Assembly: GCF_003952385.1 (NCBI RefSeq)
Contig: NZ_CP034444.1
Location: forward strand, 6,337,001 to 6,401,000
DNA length: 64,000 nucleotides
DNA from: Mesorhizobium sp. M1D.F.Ca.ET.043.01.1.1
GTDB taxonomy: Bacteria > Pseudomonadota > Alphaproteobacteria > Rhizobiales > Rhizobiaceae
Reading direction: 5' to 3'
Shown here: positions 39,774 through 49,102 of the stretch, piece by piece
Position numbering within the stretch: the first letter of the stretch is position 1
How the letters are laid out: each line of letters starts with the position of its first letter
The notes under the pieces: model-generated
The model's database searches: none
Seen by the model: the letters and a program-made list of their open reading frames with translations, nothing else
What the model was told of the DNA's origin: nothing
Position numbers and translations under genes: made by a program

Positions 39774-39828
39774 CTAGAGCATGATGTCGTCCGAAAACCG
39801 CTTCACACTTTTCGGCATCATGCTCTAG
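39774..39828. repeat. Rhizobial intergenic palindrome
   Basis: CTAGAGCATGATG / CATCATGCTCTAG are perfect 13 bp arms. The interior has CCGAAAACCGCTTCACACTTTTCGG, a core shared with related elements at 41,308-41,355 and 53,989-54,032. It lies between alaC and hom. Confidence 0.7.
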
Positions 39829-39874
39829 TTCACCGCACATCACACCGACCATTCTTTGAGGGGCGTCGCCGGAC

Positions 39875-41188
39875 ATGGCTGAAGCGTTGCGTGTTGGAAT
39901 TGCCGGCCTCGGCACGGTGGGCGCCTCCGTGGCGCGCGTGCTCCACGAAAAGGCGGCCGAGCTCACCCGCCAGTGCGGCCGCGACATCGTCGTCACCGCG
40001 GTTTCGGCGCGCGATGCGAAGCGCGACCGCGGCGTCGATCTGAGTGGCGCCAAATGGTTCGACGATGCCGTGAAGCTGGCCGAGCAGGCCGATATCGATG
40101 TCTTTGTCGAGCTGATCGGCGGTGATGAAGGGCCGGCGCGGGCCTCGGTGAAGGCGGCGCTCGAGGCCGGCCGCCATGTCGTGACCGCCAACAAGGCGCT
40201 GTTGGCCAAGCACGGCGTGCAACTCGCCGAGATCGCCGAGAAGAAGGGCGCGCTGCTCAACTACGAGGCGGCGGTGGCCGGCGGCATCCCGGTCATCAAG
40301 ACGATGCGCGAGGCAATGGCCGGCAACCAGGTCACCCGCGTCTTCGGCATCCTCAACGGCACCTGCAACTACATCCTGACCCGCATGGAGGCCGAAGGCA
40401 TATCCTTCGACGCCTGCCTCAAGGATGCGCAGCGGCTGGGCTACGCCGAGGCCGACCCGACCTTCGACATCGAAGGCCACGACACGGCGCACAAGCTGTC
40501 GATCCTGACCAGCCTTGCCTTCGGCACCAGGATCGCCGCCAGCGACATCTATATGGAAGGCATTTCCAACATCAGCCAGGCCGACATCCGCGCGGCGGCC
40601 GATCTCGGCTACCGCATCAAGCTGCTCGGCGTCGCCCAGCGCACCGACAGCGGCATAGAGCAGCGCGTGCATCCGACCATGGTGCCGACGGCATCGGTCA
40701 TCGCGCAGGTGCACGGCGTCACCAATGCGGTGGCGATCGAGACCGACATCCTGGGCGAGCTTTTGCTCTCCGGCCCCGGCGCCGGTGGCAACGCCACCGC
40801 CTCGGCGGTGGTCGGCGATATCGCCGACATCGCCAAGAGCCGGCCGGGCTTCCAGCACGGACCGGTCTTCGGCTGGCCGGCGAAGGAGTTGAAGCCCTAT
40901 AAGAAGGCGCAGATGCGCAGCCATGCCGGCGGCTATTTCATCCGGCTTACCGTGCATGATCGCATCGGCGTCTTCGCCGCGATCGCCAAGCGCATGGCCG
41001 ACAACGACATCTCGCTGGAATCGATCGTGCAGCAGGCGGCCGGGCCGGAAACCGAGGCGCAAAAGACGGTTATCCTCGTCACCCACGAGACGACGGAGGC
41101 CGCGGTGCGCAAGGCCGTCGAAGGCGTCACCAAGGACGGCCATCTGACCGACAAGCCGCAGGTGATCCGCATCGAGCGGGCGGAATAG
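39875..41188 (+). CDS. hom: Homoserine dehydrogenase
   Basis: A 437-residue enzyme reducing aspartate semialdehyde to homoserine for Thr and Met synthesis. The NAD(P) site is GIAGLGTVGASVARVL; GPARASVKAALEAGRHVVTA, the NKALLAKHG region, and the catalytic Lys in the YAEADPTFDIEGHDTAHKLS stretch are as in the family. A C-terminal ACT domain (about residues 350-425, RLTVHDRIGVFAAIAKRM) allows feedback control by threonine. Full length. Confidence 0.95.
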   Translation: MAEALRVGIAGLGTVGASVARVLHEKAAELTRQCGRDIVVTAVSARDAKRDRGVDLSGAKWFDDAVKLAEQADIDVFVELIGGDEGPARASVKAALEAGRHVVTANKALLAKHGVQLAEIAEKKGALLNYEAAVAGGIPVIKTMREAMAGNQVTRVFGILNGTCNYILTRMEAEGISFDACLKDAQRLGYAEADPTFDIEGHDTAHKLSILTSLAFGTRIAASDIYMEGISNISQADIRAAADLGYRIKLLGVAQRTDSGIEQRVHPTMVPTASVIAQVHGVTNAVAIETDILGELLLSGPGAGGNATASAVVGDIADIAKSRPGFQHGPVFGWPAKELKPYKKAQMRSHAGGYFIRLTVHDRIGVFAAIAKRMADNDISLESIVQQAAGPETEAQKTVILVTHETTEAAVRKAVEGVTKDGHLTDKPQVIRIERAE

Positions 41189-41307
41189 CTCAAGTCATAA
41201 TCTGCCTTCAATCGATTGATATTGCTGCAATTTCAAAAATTGCCGAGGCAAGTCTTGCCGTTGTCATGGAGCTTTGCCAGAAGAAGCGCGCCTCTGGCGG
41301 GAGGCGG

Positions 41308-41355
41308 GAGCAATTCGCGGAAAAGTGCCTGGCGGTTTTCCGTCCGGAATTGCTC
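41308..41355. repeat. Rhizobial intergenic palindrome
   Basis: GAGCAATTC / GAATTGCTC arms enclose CGGAAAA / TTTTCCG. It is a nested palindrome of the same family as 39,774-39,828 and 53,989-54,032. It lies between hom and glpX; the nearby GGAGCGGTT / AACCGCTCC hairpin (41,368-41,392) is a separate structure without a T-run. Confidence 0.65.
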
Positions 41356-41417
41356 GAAGCAACAATTGGAGCGGTTCCAACTGAACCGCTCCCCGTGTCA
41401 ACGAGGAATGCCCATCC

Positions 41418-42401
41418 ATGAACATGGCCCAGAACATCGCAGCCGGCCTCGACCGTATCCTCACTATGGAAGTGGTGCGCGTCACCGAGCGGGCCGCCGT
41501 CGCCGCCGCCAGGCTGCGCGGTCGTGGCGATGAGAAAGCCGCCGACCAGGTCGCCGTCGACGCCATGCGCCAGGAGCTCAACCGGCTCGCCATCAAGGGC
41601 ACGGTGGTGATCGGCGAGGGCGAGCGCGACGAGGCGCCGATGCTCTATATCGGCGAGGAGGTCGGCACCGGCAAAGGGCCGGCGGTCGATATCGCGCTCG
41701 ATCCACTCGAAGGCACGACGATCTGCGCCAAGAACCTGCCCAACGCGCTCGCCGTCATCGCGATTGCGGAAAAGGGCAGCCTGCTGTTCGCGCCCGACGT
41801 CTATATGGACAAGATCGCGATCGGGCCGGGCTATGCCGAGGGCATCATCGACATCGACGCGCCGCCGGCCGAGAACATCGCCAACCTCGCCAAGGCCAAA
41901 GGGGTCGCGGTGTCCGACATCACAGCCTGCATCCTCGACCGGCCGCGCCATGCCAAGCTGATCGACGCCGTGCGCGCCACAGGCGCCGCGATCCGGCTGA
42001 TCGGTGACGGCGACGTCGCCGGCGTCATCCACACCACCGACCCGGACGAGACCGGCATCGACATCTATCTCGGCACCGGCGGCGCGCCGGAAGGAGTGCT
42101 GGCCGCTGCGGCGCTGCGCTGCACCGGCGGCCAGATGCTGGGCCGGCTGATCCTCGATACGCCGGAGAAGGTGGCGCGGGCCGAAAAGATGGGCATTTCG
42201 GATCCGAAGCGGGTTTATCGGGTACAGGACATGGCGCGCGGCGACGTGCTGTTTGCGGCAACCGGCGTCACCGACGGCAATCTGCTCGAGGGCGTGAAGT
42301 TCGGCCGCACCTTCATCACCACACACACCATCGTGCTGCGCTCGTCCTCGCGCACTGTGCGCGAGATCAAGGCGCGTCACCAGGATCTGGACAAGTTTTG
42401 A
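41418..42401 (+). CDS. glpX: Class II fructose-1,6-bisphosphatase
   Basis: A 327-residue GlpX enzyme for gluconeogenesis. GEGERDEAPMLYIGEEVG and DIALDPLEGTTICAKN carry the metal and phosphate-binding Glu/Asp residues; the later VRATGAAIRLIGDGDVAG and GTGGAPEGVLAAAALRC segments are typical. GAGGA lies before the ATG. Its neighbour hom is in the same direction but separated by repeats, so an operon is uncertain. Confidence 0.95.
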   Translation: MNMAQNIAAGLDRILTMEVVRVTERAAVAAARLRGRGDEKAADQVAVDAMRQELNRLAIKGTVVIGEGERDEAPMLYIGEEVGTGKGPAVDIALDPLEGTTICAKNLPNALAVIAIAEKGSLLFAPDVYMDKIAIGPGYAEGIIDIDAPPAENIANLAKAKGVAVSDITACILDRPRHAKLIDAVRATGAAIRLIGDGDVAGVIHTTDPDETGIDIYLGTGGAPEGVLAAAALRCTGGQMLGRLILDTPEKVARAEKMGISDPKRVYRVQDMARGDVLFAATGVTDGNLLEGVKFGRTFITTHTIVLRSSSRTVREIKARHQDLDKF

Positions 42402-42431
42402 TTTCTTCCCGTCTGGACGCTTTTGCAGCAG

Positions 42432-42464
42432 TTCGAGGAAGGCTATTCCACACCTTTCCTCGAA
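42432..42464 (+). terminator. Hairpin after glpX
   Basis: TTCGAGGAAGG and CCTTTCCTCGAA pair with one bulged base, loop about 10 bases. No T-run follows, so termination is possible but not certain. It lies 31 bases after the glpX stop. Confidence 0.4.
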
Positions 42465-42541
42465 TTGCCCACGTTCCCGGAATTGCCCCGGCCGCCGCCT
42501 GTTGATATCTGCGCAATGATGATGTGCAGACGGCGCGTCGC

Positions 42542-44326
42542 ATGACGGGCGAGAGACGGTTCTTCCTCGATGTCAGGCAATCGGCGACCGGTGTTTCCTG
42601 GGAACACCGGCTGACCGAGCGGCAGGACATGGCCGCTTTGGCCATCGCGCAGGGCCATGGCGTGCCGGACATCGTGGCGCGCGTGCTCGCCGGGCGCGGC
42701 GTGACGGTCGAGCAGACCGAGCGCTTCCTCGATCCGACCATTCGCGAGCTTTTGCCGAACCCGGCCTCGCTGACCGACATGGAGAAGGCGGCGGCGCGGC
42801 TGGCGGACGCGATCGTGGCCGGCGAGAAGGTGGCGATCTTCGGCGACTACGACGTCGACGGCGCGGCCTCGTCTGCGCTGCTGAAGCGCTTCCTCACGCA
42901 TTTCTCGATACCGTCCGAGATCTATATCCCCGATCGCATCTTCGAAGGCTACGGCCCCAATCCGGAGGCCATGCGCGAGCTCATCTCGCGCGGCGCGAAG
43001 CTGATCGTCACCGTCGACTGCGGCACCAACAGTGCCGCGTCGATCGAAGCAGCGAAGCAAGCCGGCGCCGACGTCGTGGTGCTCGACCATCATCAGGTCG
43101 GCGGCGCGCTGCCGGCGGCGGACGCTGTGGTCAATCCGAACCGGGAAGACGATCTTTCAGGGCAGGGGCATCTTTGCGCTGCCGGCGTCGTCTTCCTGTG
43201 CCTGGTCCAGACGGCGAGGGTGCTGCGCGACAGGCTGCCAAATGCCGCGCCGGTCGATCTTCTGTCGCTGCTCGACCTCGTCGCGCTGGCGACGGTTTGC
43301 GACGTCGTGCCGCTCACCGGCGTCAACCGCGCTTTCGTGGTCAAGGGCCTGCAGGTGGCGCGCCAGCAGAAGAATGAAGGGCTGGCGGCGCTGGCGCGGG
43401 TCTCGCGCGTCGGTGAGCCGATCAACACCTTTCATCTCGCCTATCTGATCGGTCCGCGCATCAACGCGGGCGGGCGCATCGGCGATGCCGCGCTCGGCAG
43501 CCGGCTTCTGGCCACCGACGATCCTGTCGAGGCCGCAGGCATCGCCGAGACGCTCGACCGACTGAACCAGGAACGGCAGCAGATGGAGATGGAGATGCTG
43601 GCGCAGGCGCGCGCCGAAGCCGATGCCGAGCTTGCCGGCGGCAGCGGCCCGGCCATCGTCGTCACCGCCAGCAACAGCTGGCATCCGGGCATCGTCGGGC
43701 TGCTGGCCTCGCGGCTCAAGGAGCATGCGCGCCGTCCGGCCTTCGCCATTGCCTTCAACGCCAATGGCATCGGCACCGGCTCTGGGCGGTCGGTCTCCGG
43801 CTTCGATCTCGGCCGGCTGGTGCGCGAGGCGGCCGAGGCCGAACTGATCGTCAAGGGCGGCGGCCACGGCATGGCGGCGGGCATCACCATCGAGCGCGCC
43901 AAGCTTGGCGCGCTGCGAGCCTTCTTCGAGGAGCGCGCGGCGGCGGACGTTTTCCGGCTGCAAAGCGAGGAAAGCCTGGCGATCGACGGCGCCTTGGCCG
44001 CCGAGGGCGCGACGCTCGCACTGCTCGACGCGCTGGAAAAGGCCGGCCCGTTCGGCGCCGGACACATCGCGCCGGTTTTCGTGCTGCCGCGCCACAGGCT
44101 CACCGATGCGCGGCCGATCGGCACCAACCACATCCGTGCCGACCTGCAGTCGCAAAGCGGCGGCAACCTGCAGGCGATCGCGTTCCGCGCCGTCGACACC
44201 GCGCTCGGCGAATTCCTGTTCAAGAACAGGGGCAAGACCGTACATGTCGCCGGCTCGCTGTCGGGCAATTACTGGAACGGCAACCGGACAGTGCAATTCC
44301 GCATCACGGATGCGGCGATTGCCTGA
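42542..44326 (+). CDS. recJ: Single-stranded-DNA exonuclease RecJ
   Basis: A 594-residue DHH-family 5'-3' exonuclease for recombination and mismatch repair. Catalytic segments: IFGDYDVDGAASSAL (Asp residues), VTVDCGTNS, VVLDHHQVGG (the DHH motif) and the later DHHA1 domain with GGGHGMAAGI. ATG 42,542 was chosen over GTG 42,524; homology fits both. Full length, with the C-terminal OB-like domain (about 460-594). Confidence 0.93.
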   Translation: MTGERRFFLDVRQSATGVSWEHRLTERQDMAALAIAQGHGVPDIVARVLAGRGVTVEQTERFLDPTIRELLPNPASLTDMEKAAARLADAIVAGEKVAIFGDYDVDGAASSALLKRFLTHFSIPSEIYIPDRIFEGYGPNPEAMRELISRGAKLIVTVDCGTNSAASIEAAKQAGADVVVLDHHQVGGALPAADAVVNPNREDDLSGQGHLCAAGVVFLCLVQTARVLRDRLPNAAPVDLLSLLDLVALATVCDVVPLTGVNRAFVVKGLQVARQQKNEGLAALARVSRVGEPINTFHLAYLIGPRINAGGRIGDAALGSRLLATDDPVEAAGIAETLDRLNQERQQMEMEMLAQARAEADAELAGGSGPAIVVTASNSWHPGIVGLLASRLKEHARRPAFAIAFNANGIGTGSGRSVSGFDLGRLVREAAEAELIVKGGGHGMAAGITIERAKLGALRAFFEERAAADVFRLQSEESLAIDGALAAEGATLALLDALEKAGPFGAGHIAPVFVLPRHRLTDARPIGTNHIRADLQSQSGGNLQAIAFRAVDTALGEFLFKNRGKTVHVAGSLSGNYWNGNRTVQFRITDAAIA

Positions 44327-44345
44327 GTTGCACCGATGCTTCAGG

Positions 44346-45320
44346 TCAGGCGAGCACCGTCTGCAGCCGCGTCAATTCGCTGATCTGAGCCATTGTCGCC
44401 TGATAGCCGAGGCGGATCGCCTCGTCGGCGCGGTGGAATTCGGTGAGGCCGATATGGCTGAGCTTCGGCTGCAGCGACATATCGGGCGGATCGCCGGCTA
44501 GCCTGGCACGCGAAATCCGATCCTGGATGATGTTGAAGGCCTCGACCATGACGCCGGTGATACCGAGGCGGGTCTGGTGGGGCTGGTGCTGGGGGTTGAC
44601 CTGGCCGGGACGCGGCGCGTCGGTCTCGATGACGAGCTCGCCCGCGCTGTGCTTGATGACCGCCGCCCGGCCGAACAGGTCGTAGTGCAGGTTGACGGCC
44701 ACGACCAGCGGCTGCTCGTAGGCGCGGCAGACAGACACCGGCACCGGATTGACGAGCGCGCCGTCGACCAGAACGCGGCCGTTGCAGCTCACAGGCTCGA
44801 AGACGCCGGGCAACGCGTAGGACGCGCGCATGGCGGTGATCAGCGAACCGTTCGACAGCCAGATTTCGTGGCCGGTACGGATTTCGGAAGCGACGGCGAC
44901 GAACGGTTTCGACAGATCCTCGAAACGGATACCGTCCACGTGCTCGCGCAACCGAGCGTCGAGCTTCATACCGCCGAACAGGCCGCTGCCACGCAGATTG
45001 AGATCGAGAAGCCCGAAGAGGCGGCGCTTGGTCAGGCTCCTGGCGAATTCCTCGAGCTCGTCCAGTTTGCCGGCGAGATAGCAGCCGCCGACCAGCGCGC
45101 CGATCGAGGTGCCGGCGATCATCGACACTTCGATGCCGGCTTCGTCCAGCGCGCGCAGCACGCCGATATGGGCCCAGCCACGCGCGCAGCCGCCACCGAG
45201 CGCCAGCGAGATGCCTGCCTTCTTCGCCGACTTCGGCTCCGGCACGCCGCCGGACGATGCAGGGCCGTTGGCCTCCTGAACGTCAGGTCTGCTGCGCAAT
45301 GACGCCCATTCGAGCATCAT
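44346..45320 (-). CDS. Patatin-like phospholipase
   Basis: A 324-residue protein. The catalytic Ser is in IAGTSIGALVGG (GxSxG), the oxyanion loop in LGGGCARGWAHIG and the catalytic Asp in VLVDGALVNP: the patatin dyad. It would hydrolyse acyl esters of lipids; RssA/NTE-like relatives are close. No signal peptide or membrane segment. The C-terminal 100 residues (ITGVMVEAFNIIQDRISRAR) are helical. AAGGGAG precedes the ATG. Confidence 0.9.
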   Translation of the reverse strand: MMLEWASLRSRPDVQEANGPASSGGVPEPKSAKKAGISLALGGGCARGWAHIGVLRALDEAGIEVSMIAGTSIGALVGGCYLAGKLDELEEFARSLTKRRLFGLLDLNLRGSGLFGGMKLDARLREHVDGIRFEDLSKPFVAVASEIRTGHEIWLSNGSLITAMRASYALPGVFEPVSCNGRVLVDGALVNPVPVSVCRAYEQPLVVAVNLHYDLFGRAAVIKHSAGELVIETDAPRPGQVNPQHQPHQTRLGITGVMVEAFNIIQDRISRARLAGDPPDMSLQPKLSHIGLTEFHRADEAIRLGYQATMAQISELTRLQTVLA

Positions 45321-45401
45321 GATCTCCCTTGTCCCGTATCCCTTCTACACCAAGGATGTTTGAGAATAGTGAATATTAGTGGTTTGTGAATATTGAATGG
45401 T

Positions 45402-45860
45402 TCACACCGGCTTCCGATACGTCTCTTTCGCATCGAACAGCGGCCTGCTGCCGTCGTCGGCAAGCACCGCCTTGCCGTCGCTGATCCCCACCGTCCGATA
45501 AAAGCAGGAACGTCTCCCGGTGTGACAAGTTGCGTCGTGGCCCAATACTTTGACGCTCAACCATATCGCGTCCTGGTCACAATCCGTGCGCATCTCGACG
45601 ACGCGCTGGAAGTTGCCCGAGGTCTCGCCCTTCTTCCACAGCGCATTGCGCGAACGCGACCAGTAGTGCGCGATGCCGGTTTCCAGCGTCAGCGCCAGCG
45701 CCTGCGCATTCATATGCGCGACCATCAAAAGCATGCCGTCGCCGGCGTCGGTGACGACAACGGTCAACAGGCCGGCGGCATCGAAGCGCGGAGAAAAGAC
45801 AGTGCCTTCCTCCAGCGCCTTCTTGTCTGCCGGAGCTTCGGGAAATTGCAGTGCCGACAT
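45402..45860 (-). CDS. hisI: Phosphoribosyl-AMP cyclohydrolase
   Basis: A 152-residue HisI enzyme (third step of histidine synthesis, opening the adenine ring). Zinc and magnesium ligands: [49 protein letters not shown] matches the family. The start is ATG 45,860 with AAGGA upstream; the frame is open 5' to 45,953. Full length for the rhizobial form without the HisE domain. Confidence 0.93.
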   Translation of the reverse strand: MSALQFPEAPADKKALEEGTVFSPRFDAAGLLTVVVTDAGDGMLLMVAHMNAQALALTLETGIAHYWSRSRNALWKKGETSGNFQRVVEMRTDCDQDAIWLSVKVLGHDATCHTGRRSCFYRTVGISDGKAVLADDGSRPLFDAKETYRKPV

Positions 45861-46026
45861 TGCCGGTCCTTGTTCGACTTCAACACGTGCTGATGTTTCG
45901 GGAGGCCAGTCTGCAAAATGGCGACTTCCGCTTCCGGCGCTCACGTATTTCAATACGCTCCGCTCCGGATCTCGGAAACCACCATTTTCGACTGAGCCTA
46001 CGCCTTTAGCGGGTGAGGGCGGACGA

Positions 46027-46653
46027 TCAGCTGCGCACCATCGTGACGAAGCGCACCTGTTCGTCGGGCGTGTCCCTGAAGACGCCGGTGAAGGTCGAGG
46101 TGAGCGTGGTCGAGTCCTGCTTGCGGATGCCGCGCATGGCCATGCACATATGCTCGGCCTCGATCATCACCGCGACGCCGCGCGGGTTGAGCACGTCCTG
46201 GATGACGCCGGCGATCTGCGCGGTCATCGCTTCCTGCGTCTGCAGGCGATGGGCGAAGATATCGACGACGCGCGCGATCTTGGACAGGCCGACGACCTTG
46301 CCGTCCGGCAGGTAGCCGACATGCGCCTTGCCGATGATCGGCACCATGTGGTGCTCGCAATGGGAGTGGAACTTTATGTCCCTGACGATGACGAGATCGT
46401 CATAGCCGGCGACTTCCTCGAACGTGCGGCCAAGCTCCTCTGCCGGGCACATGTCGTAGCCGTTGAACATCTCGCGGAAGGCCTTGGTGACGCGCTTCGG
46501 CGTATCGACAAGGCCCTCGCGATCCGGGTTGTCGCCCGTCCAGCGCAAAAGCGTGCGCACGGCGGCCTCGACCTCGGCCTCGCTTGGGCGGTCGGTGACG
46601 GGCTTCTCCATATAGGAGGAGGGGGGCATGAGTTTCTTGATGACGGCATCCAT
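46027..46653 (-). CDS. folE: GTP cyclohydrolase I
   Basis: A 208-residue enzyme making dihydroneopterin triphosphate for folate. The zinc ligands are in [14 protein letters not shown] (Cys, His) and [13 protein letters not shown] (second Cys). [13 protein letters not shown] start of the domain and the [12 protein letters not shown] strand are conserved. ATG 46,653 is preceded by GGGAGA; the frame extends upstream without support. About 170 bases separate it from hisI. Confidence 0.95.
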   Translation of the reverse strand: MDAVIKKLMPPSSYMEKPVTDRPSEAEVEAAVRTLLRWTGDNPDREGLVDTPKRVTKAFREMFNGYDMCPAEELGRTFEEVAGYDDLVIVRDIKFHSHCEHHMVPIIGKAHVGYLPDGKVVGLSKIARVVDIFAHRLQTQEAMTAQIAGVIQDVLNPRGVAVMIEAEHMCMAMRGIRKQDSTTLTSTFTGVFRDTPDEQVRFVTMVRS

Positions 46654-46891
46654 AAAAAGGCGTCTCCCGTAGTCCCGCTCAAAGGCGGGACGAGTTGAAC
46701 GGACCACGACCTTTCGGGTGAAACTCGCCCGGTTTCCAGCCCGTAAGCGGCGTGAACAGATGAGCAATGACAATGGCTTGAGGTTGCCTTGTCGATGCCC
46801 GGCTGCCAGCATTATATATGCTCGTGCAGAGCGAAAGGAAGACGCAACAGCGGCAAACCCTGTTCGCTTGGCGGCGACGGATTGGAAAAAT

Positions 46892-47338
46892 ATGATCGAC
46901 GACGTCTACAATGCGAAAATTCTCGGCTTCGCCGGAAACATCGCGCGGATCGGCCGGCTCGACCACCCCGATGCCACCGCCAAGGCGCACTCCAAATTGT
47001 GCGGCTCGACGGTCACCGTCGACCTCAAAATGGACGGCGACGTGGTGACCGATTTCGCTCATGACGTGAAGGCCTGCGCGCTCGGCCAGGCATCGTCCTC
47101 GATCATGGCGAAGCATGTGGTCGGCGCGAATGCCGACGAGCTGCGCGCGGTGCGCGAGACCATGCTGAAGATGCTGAAGGAAAACGGCGCGCCGCCCGAG
47201 GGACGCTTCGCCGATCTGAAATATCTGGAGCCGGTGCGCGACTACAAGGCGCGCCACGCCTCGACCATGCTGACTTTCGACGCGGTGGTCGACGCGATCG
47301 GCCAGATCGAGAAGAAGCGCGCCGGACAGGCGGCTTGA
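46892..47338 (+). CDS. IscU-like iron-sulfur scaffold protein
   Basis: A 148-residue IscU/NifU_N-like protein. Two of the three scaffold cysteines are recognisable, in [11 protein letters not shown] and [14 protein letters not shown]. At the place of the third, the sequence reads [11 protein letters not shown] with no Cys. Members of this Rhizobiales group appear to share that, so it may be a carrier rather than a classical scaffold. The start is ATG 46,892. It converges with the LysR gene. Confidence 0.85.
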   Translation: MIDDVYNAKILGFAGNIARIGRLDHPDATAKAHSKLCGSTVTVDLKMDGDVVTDFAHDVKACALGQASSSIMAKHVVGANADELRAVRETMLKMLKENGAPPEGRFADLKYLEPVRDYKARHASTMLTFDAVVDAIGQIEKKRAGQAA

Positions 47339-47348
47339 GGACAAGCTC

Positions 47349-48263
47349 CTAAACCGTTCGCACAGTCATGGCAAATTCGCTGCGTATCCAGTCGGCGAAA
47401 GCCCTGGCCGGTTCCGAAAGTTCCCGCAAGTTTCTCGCCACCAGCCAATAGGCGCCGGAAGCGACGTCGATGTCGAAAGGCTTGATCAGCGCGCCCGAGG
47501 CGAGCTCGTCGCCGATCTGCAGGAGATCGCCAAGCGCCACGCCATGCCCGAGCAGCGCGGCCTGTTTTGAAAGCGAAATGTCGGCCAGCATCGGGCCTCG
47601 TGCGGGAACGGCGTCGGCGGGCACGCCGGCCGCCTGGAACCAGCGCGCCCAACCCTGGCGGTTCTCCTCGTGCAACAGCGTGTAATGGCGAAGGTCGATC
47701 GGCTTTTCCAAGGGAGGGCCCGATGCCAGCAACCCTGGCGACAGGACCGGTGAATCGACGGTCGAGGCCAGGCGCTCAGCCTCAGTGCGAGGCCATGACG
47801 TGGCGTTCGCGCTGAAACGCAAGGCGAGCTCGGGCTGATCGCTGCGGAACTCGATCGGCCGTACATCGACTTCGAGCGATACGTCGATATCGGGCCGCAA
47901 TTCGCGAAACCGGTTGAGCCGCGGCACCAGCCACACCGCTGCGAGCGAAGGCTCGACGCTGACGCGCACCACCGACTGTGCCGGTGATCCCGCCAGTTCC
48001 GACAGCACCCGGTCGATGTCGTCGAAGCTTCTCACCAGCTGGTCGAGCAGCCGGCGGCCGGCATCCGTCAGTTCGACGCGGCGATGGAGGCGGAGGAACA
48101 GCGGCTGGCGCAGGAAGGTTTCGAGCGCGCGGATCTGCCGGCTGATGGCCGCCTGCGAGACGTAAAGCTCCTCCGCCGCGCGGCTGAAGCTCAAATGCCG
48201 GCCGGCCGTTTCAAAGCTCCTGAGCGCCGTCAGCGGCAGCCGGCCCCGCTTCATCTTTCGCAT
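47349..48263 (-). CDS. LysR-family transcriptional regulator, GcvA-like
   Basis: A 304-residue regulator. The N-terminal winged helix (LRSFETAGRHLSFSRAAEEL, then YVSQAAISRQIRALE) and the LysR substrate-binding domain (about 90-300) are complete. The plan of LPLTALRSFETAGRHLSF and the HEENRQGWARWF region resembles GcvA-type members. The divergent small gene at 48,350 is its most likely target. No effector can be deduced. Confidence 0.92.
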   Translation of the reverse strand: MRKMKRGRLPLTALRSFETAGRHLSFSRAAEELYVSQAAISRQIRALETFLRQPLFLRLHRRVELTDAGRRLLDQLVRSFDDIDRVLSELAGSPAQSVVRVSVEPSLAAVWLVPRLNRFRELRPDIDVSLEVDVRPIEFRSDQPELALRFSANATSWPRTEAERLASTVDSPVLSPGLLASGPPLEKPIDLRHYTLLHEENRQGWARWFQAAGVPADAVPARGPMLADISLSKQAALLGHGVALGDLLQIGDELASGALIKPFDIDVASGAYWLVARNLRELSEPARAFADWIRSEFAMTVRTV

Positions 48264-48349
48264 AACCTCAAGTTATCCGATGCGGAAATTATACTCGTTT
48301 GAGGACAAAGGCCAGCGGCAGTCTAATGGGCGCTCAAAGGAGCACTGCC

Positions 48350-48511
48350 ATGATCCAGTTCCTGGCCATTCTGACGGACGTGATACGGATCGCGACCTTT
48401 CAGAGGCGTGGCGAAGCCACACGCGGCCACTGCCGCCATCACCATCCCGATGTCTCCACGCACCATTCATCCTGGACTGACAGGCATCGCATCCGCCGGT
48501 CCATGCCGTGA
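48350..48511 (+). CDS. 53-residue His-rich microprotein divergent from LysR
   Basis: MIQFLAILTDVIRIATFQRR is followed by a His-rich tail (GHCRHHHPDVSTHH). AAAGGAGC, a strong ribosome-binding site, lies just before ATG 48,350. The start of the frame is 87 bases from the LysR start, a classic divergent arrangement. The His/Cys cluster could bind metal, by inference. Too small for family assignment. Confidence 0.45.
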   Translation: MIQFLAILTDVIRIATFQRRGEATRGHCRHHHPDVSTHHSSWTDRHRIRRSMP

Positions 48512-48607
48512 GGGCAAAAGAGCATTGCGTTCCGGGTCCGAAGCTCACATCTATCGCACAGCGAAACGCGATGCGGAGCTGATTGGTTGGTTGACCACCA
48601 CGGGCAT

Positions 48608-48961
48608 ATGCATAGCGCCCGCCCTACCAGGCGCGGGCGCAATTGGCCAGGACCCTGGCGCAAAACGCCGGGCCGTCTCCTCGGTACGTCGCTCGTGCGC
48701 CTCTACCAGTTGACCCTCTCCGGCTTCGTCGGCAACAGCTGCCGGCATCTGCCGACCTGTTCCGAATATGCGCATGAGGCGATCGCCCGCCATGGGTTGT
48801 GGGCCGGCGGCTGGATGGCGCTGTTTCGGGTTTCGCGCTGCGGGCCGTTCGGGACGCACGGCATCGACCGCGTGCCGGAGACGCTTGGCGCACGCTATGT
48901 CTGGTTCATGCCGTGGCGCTACTGGCGGATCGGCAGGAAACTCGGTGAGGCCGACAGCTGA
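48608..48961 (+). CDS. yidD: Membrane protein insertion efficiency factor YidD
   Basis: A 117-residue protein of the YidD/UPF0161 family. The core RLYQLTLSGFVGNSCRHLPT, the CSEYAHEAIARHG segment and RVSRCGPFGTHGIDRVP, with conserved cysteines, are clear. YidD assists YidC-dependent membrane insertion. The start is ATG 48,608; TTG 48,587 is also in frame. No rpmH/rnpA cluster is present here, as is usual in Rhizobiales. Confidence 0.9.
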   Translation: MHSARPTRRGRNWPGPWRKTPGRLLGTSLVRLYQLTLSGFVGNSCRHLPTCSEYAHEAIARHGLWAGGWMALFRVSRCGPFGTHGIDRVPETLGARYVWFMPWRYWRIGRKLGEADS

Positions 48962-49102
48962 TCGTGCCGGCGTTTCGCAGGCCGTGTTTACGGTCTGGTA
49001 GGGTTAACGCCAGCCTGCACAAACACTGCGAATTTGAGACAAAATCGAGACAAGAGGCCTCGCTAAGCCGCTCCGCGTAATCCCTTTCAGGAGTGAGCTT
49101 CG

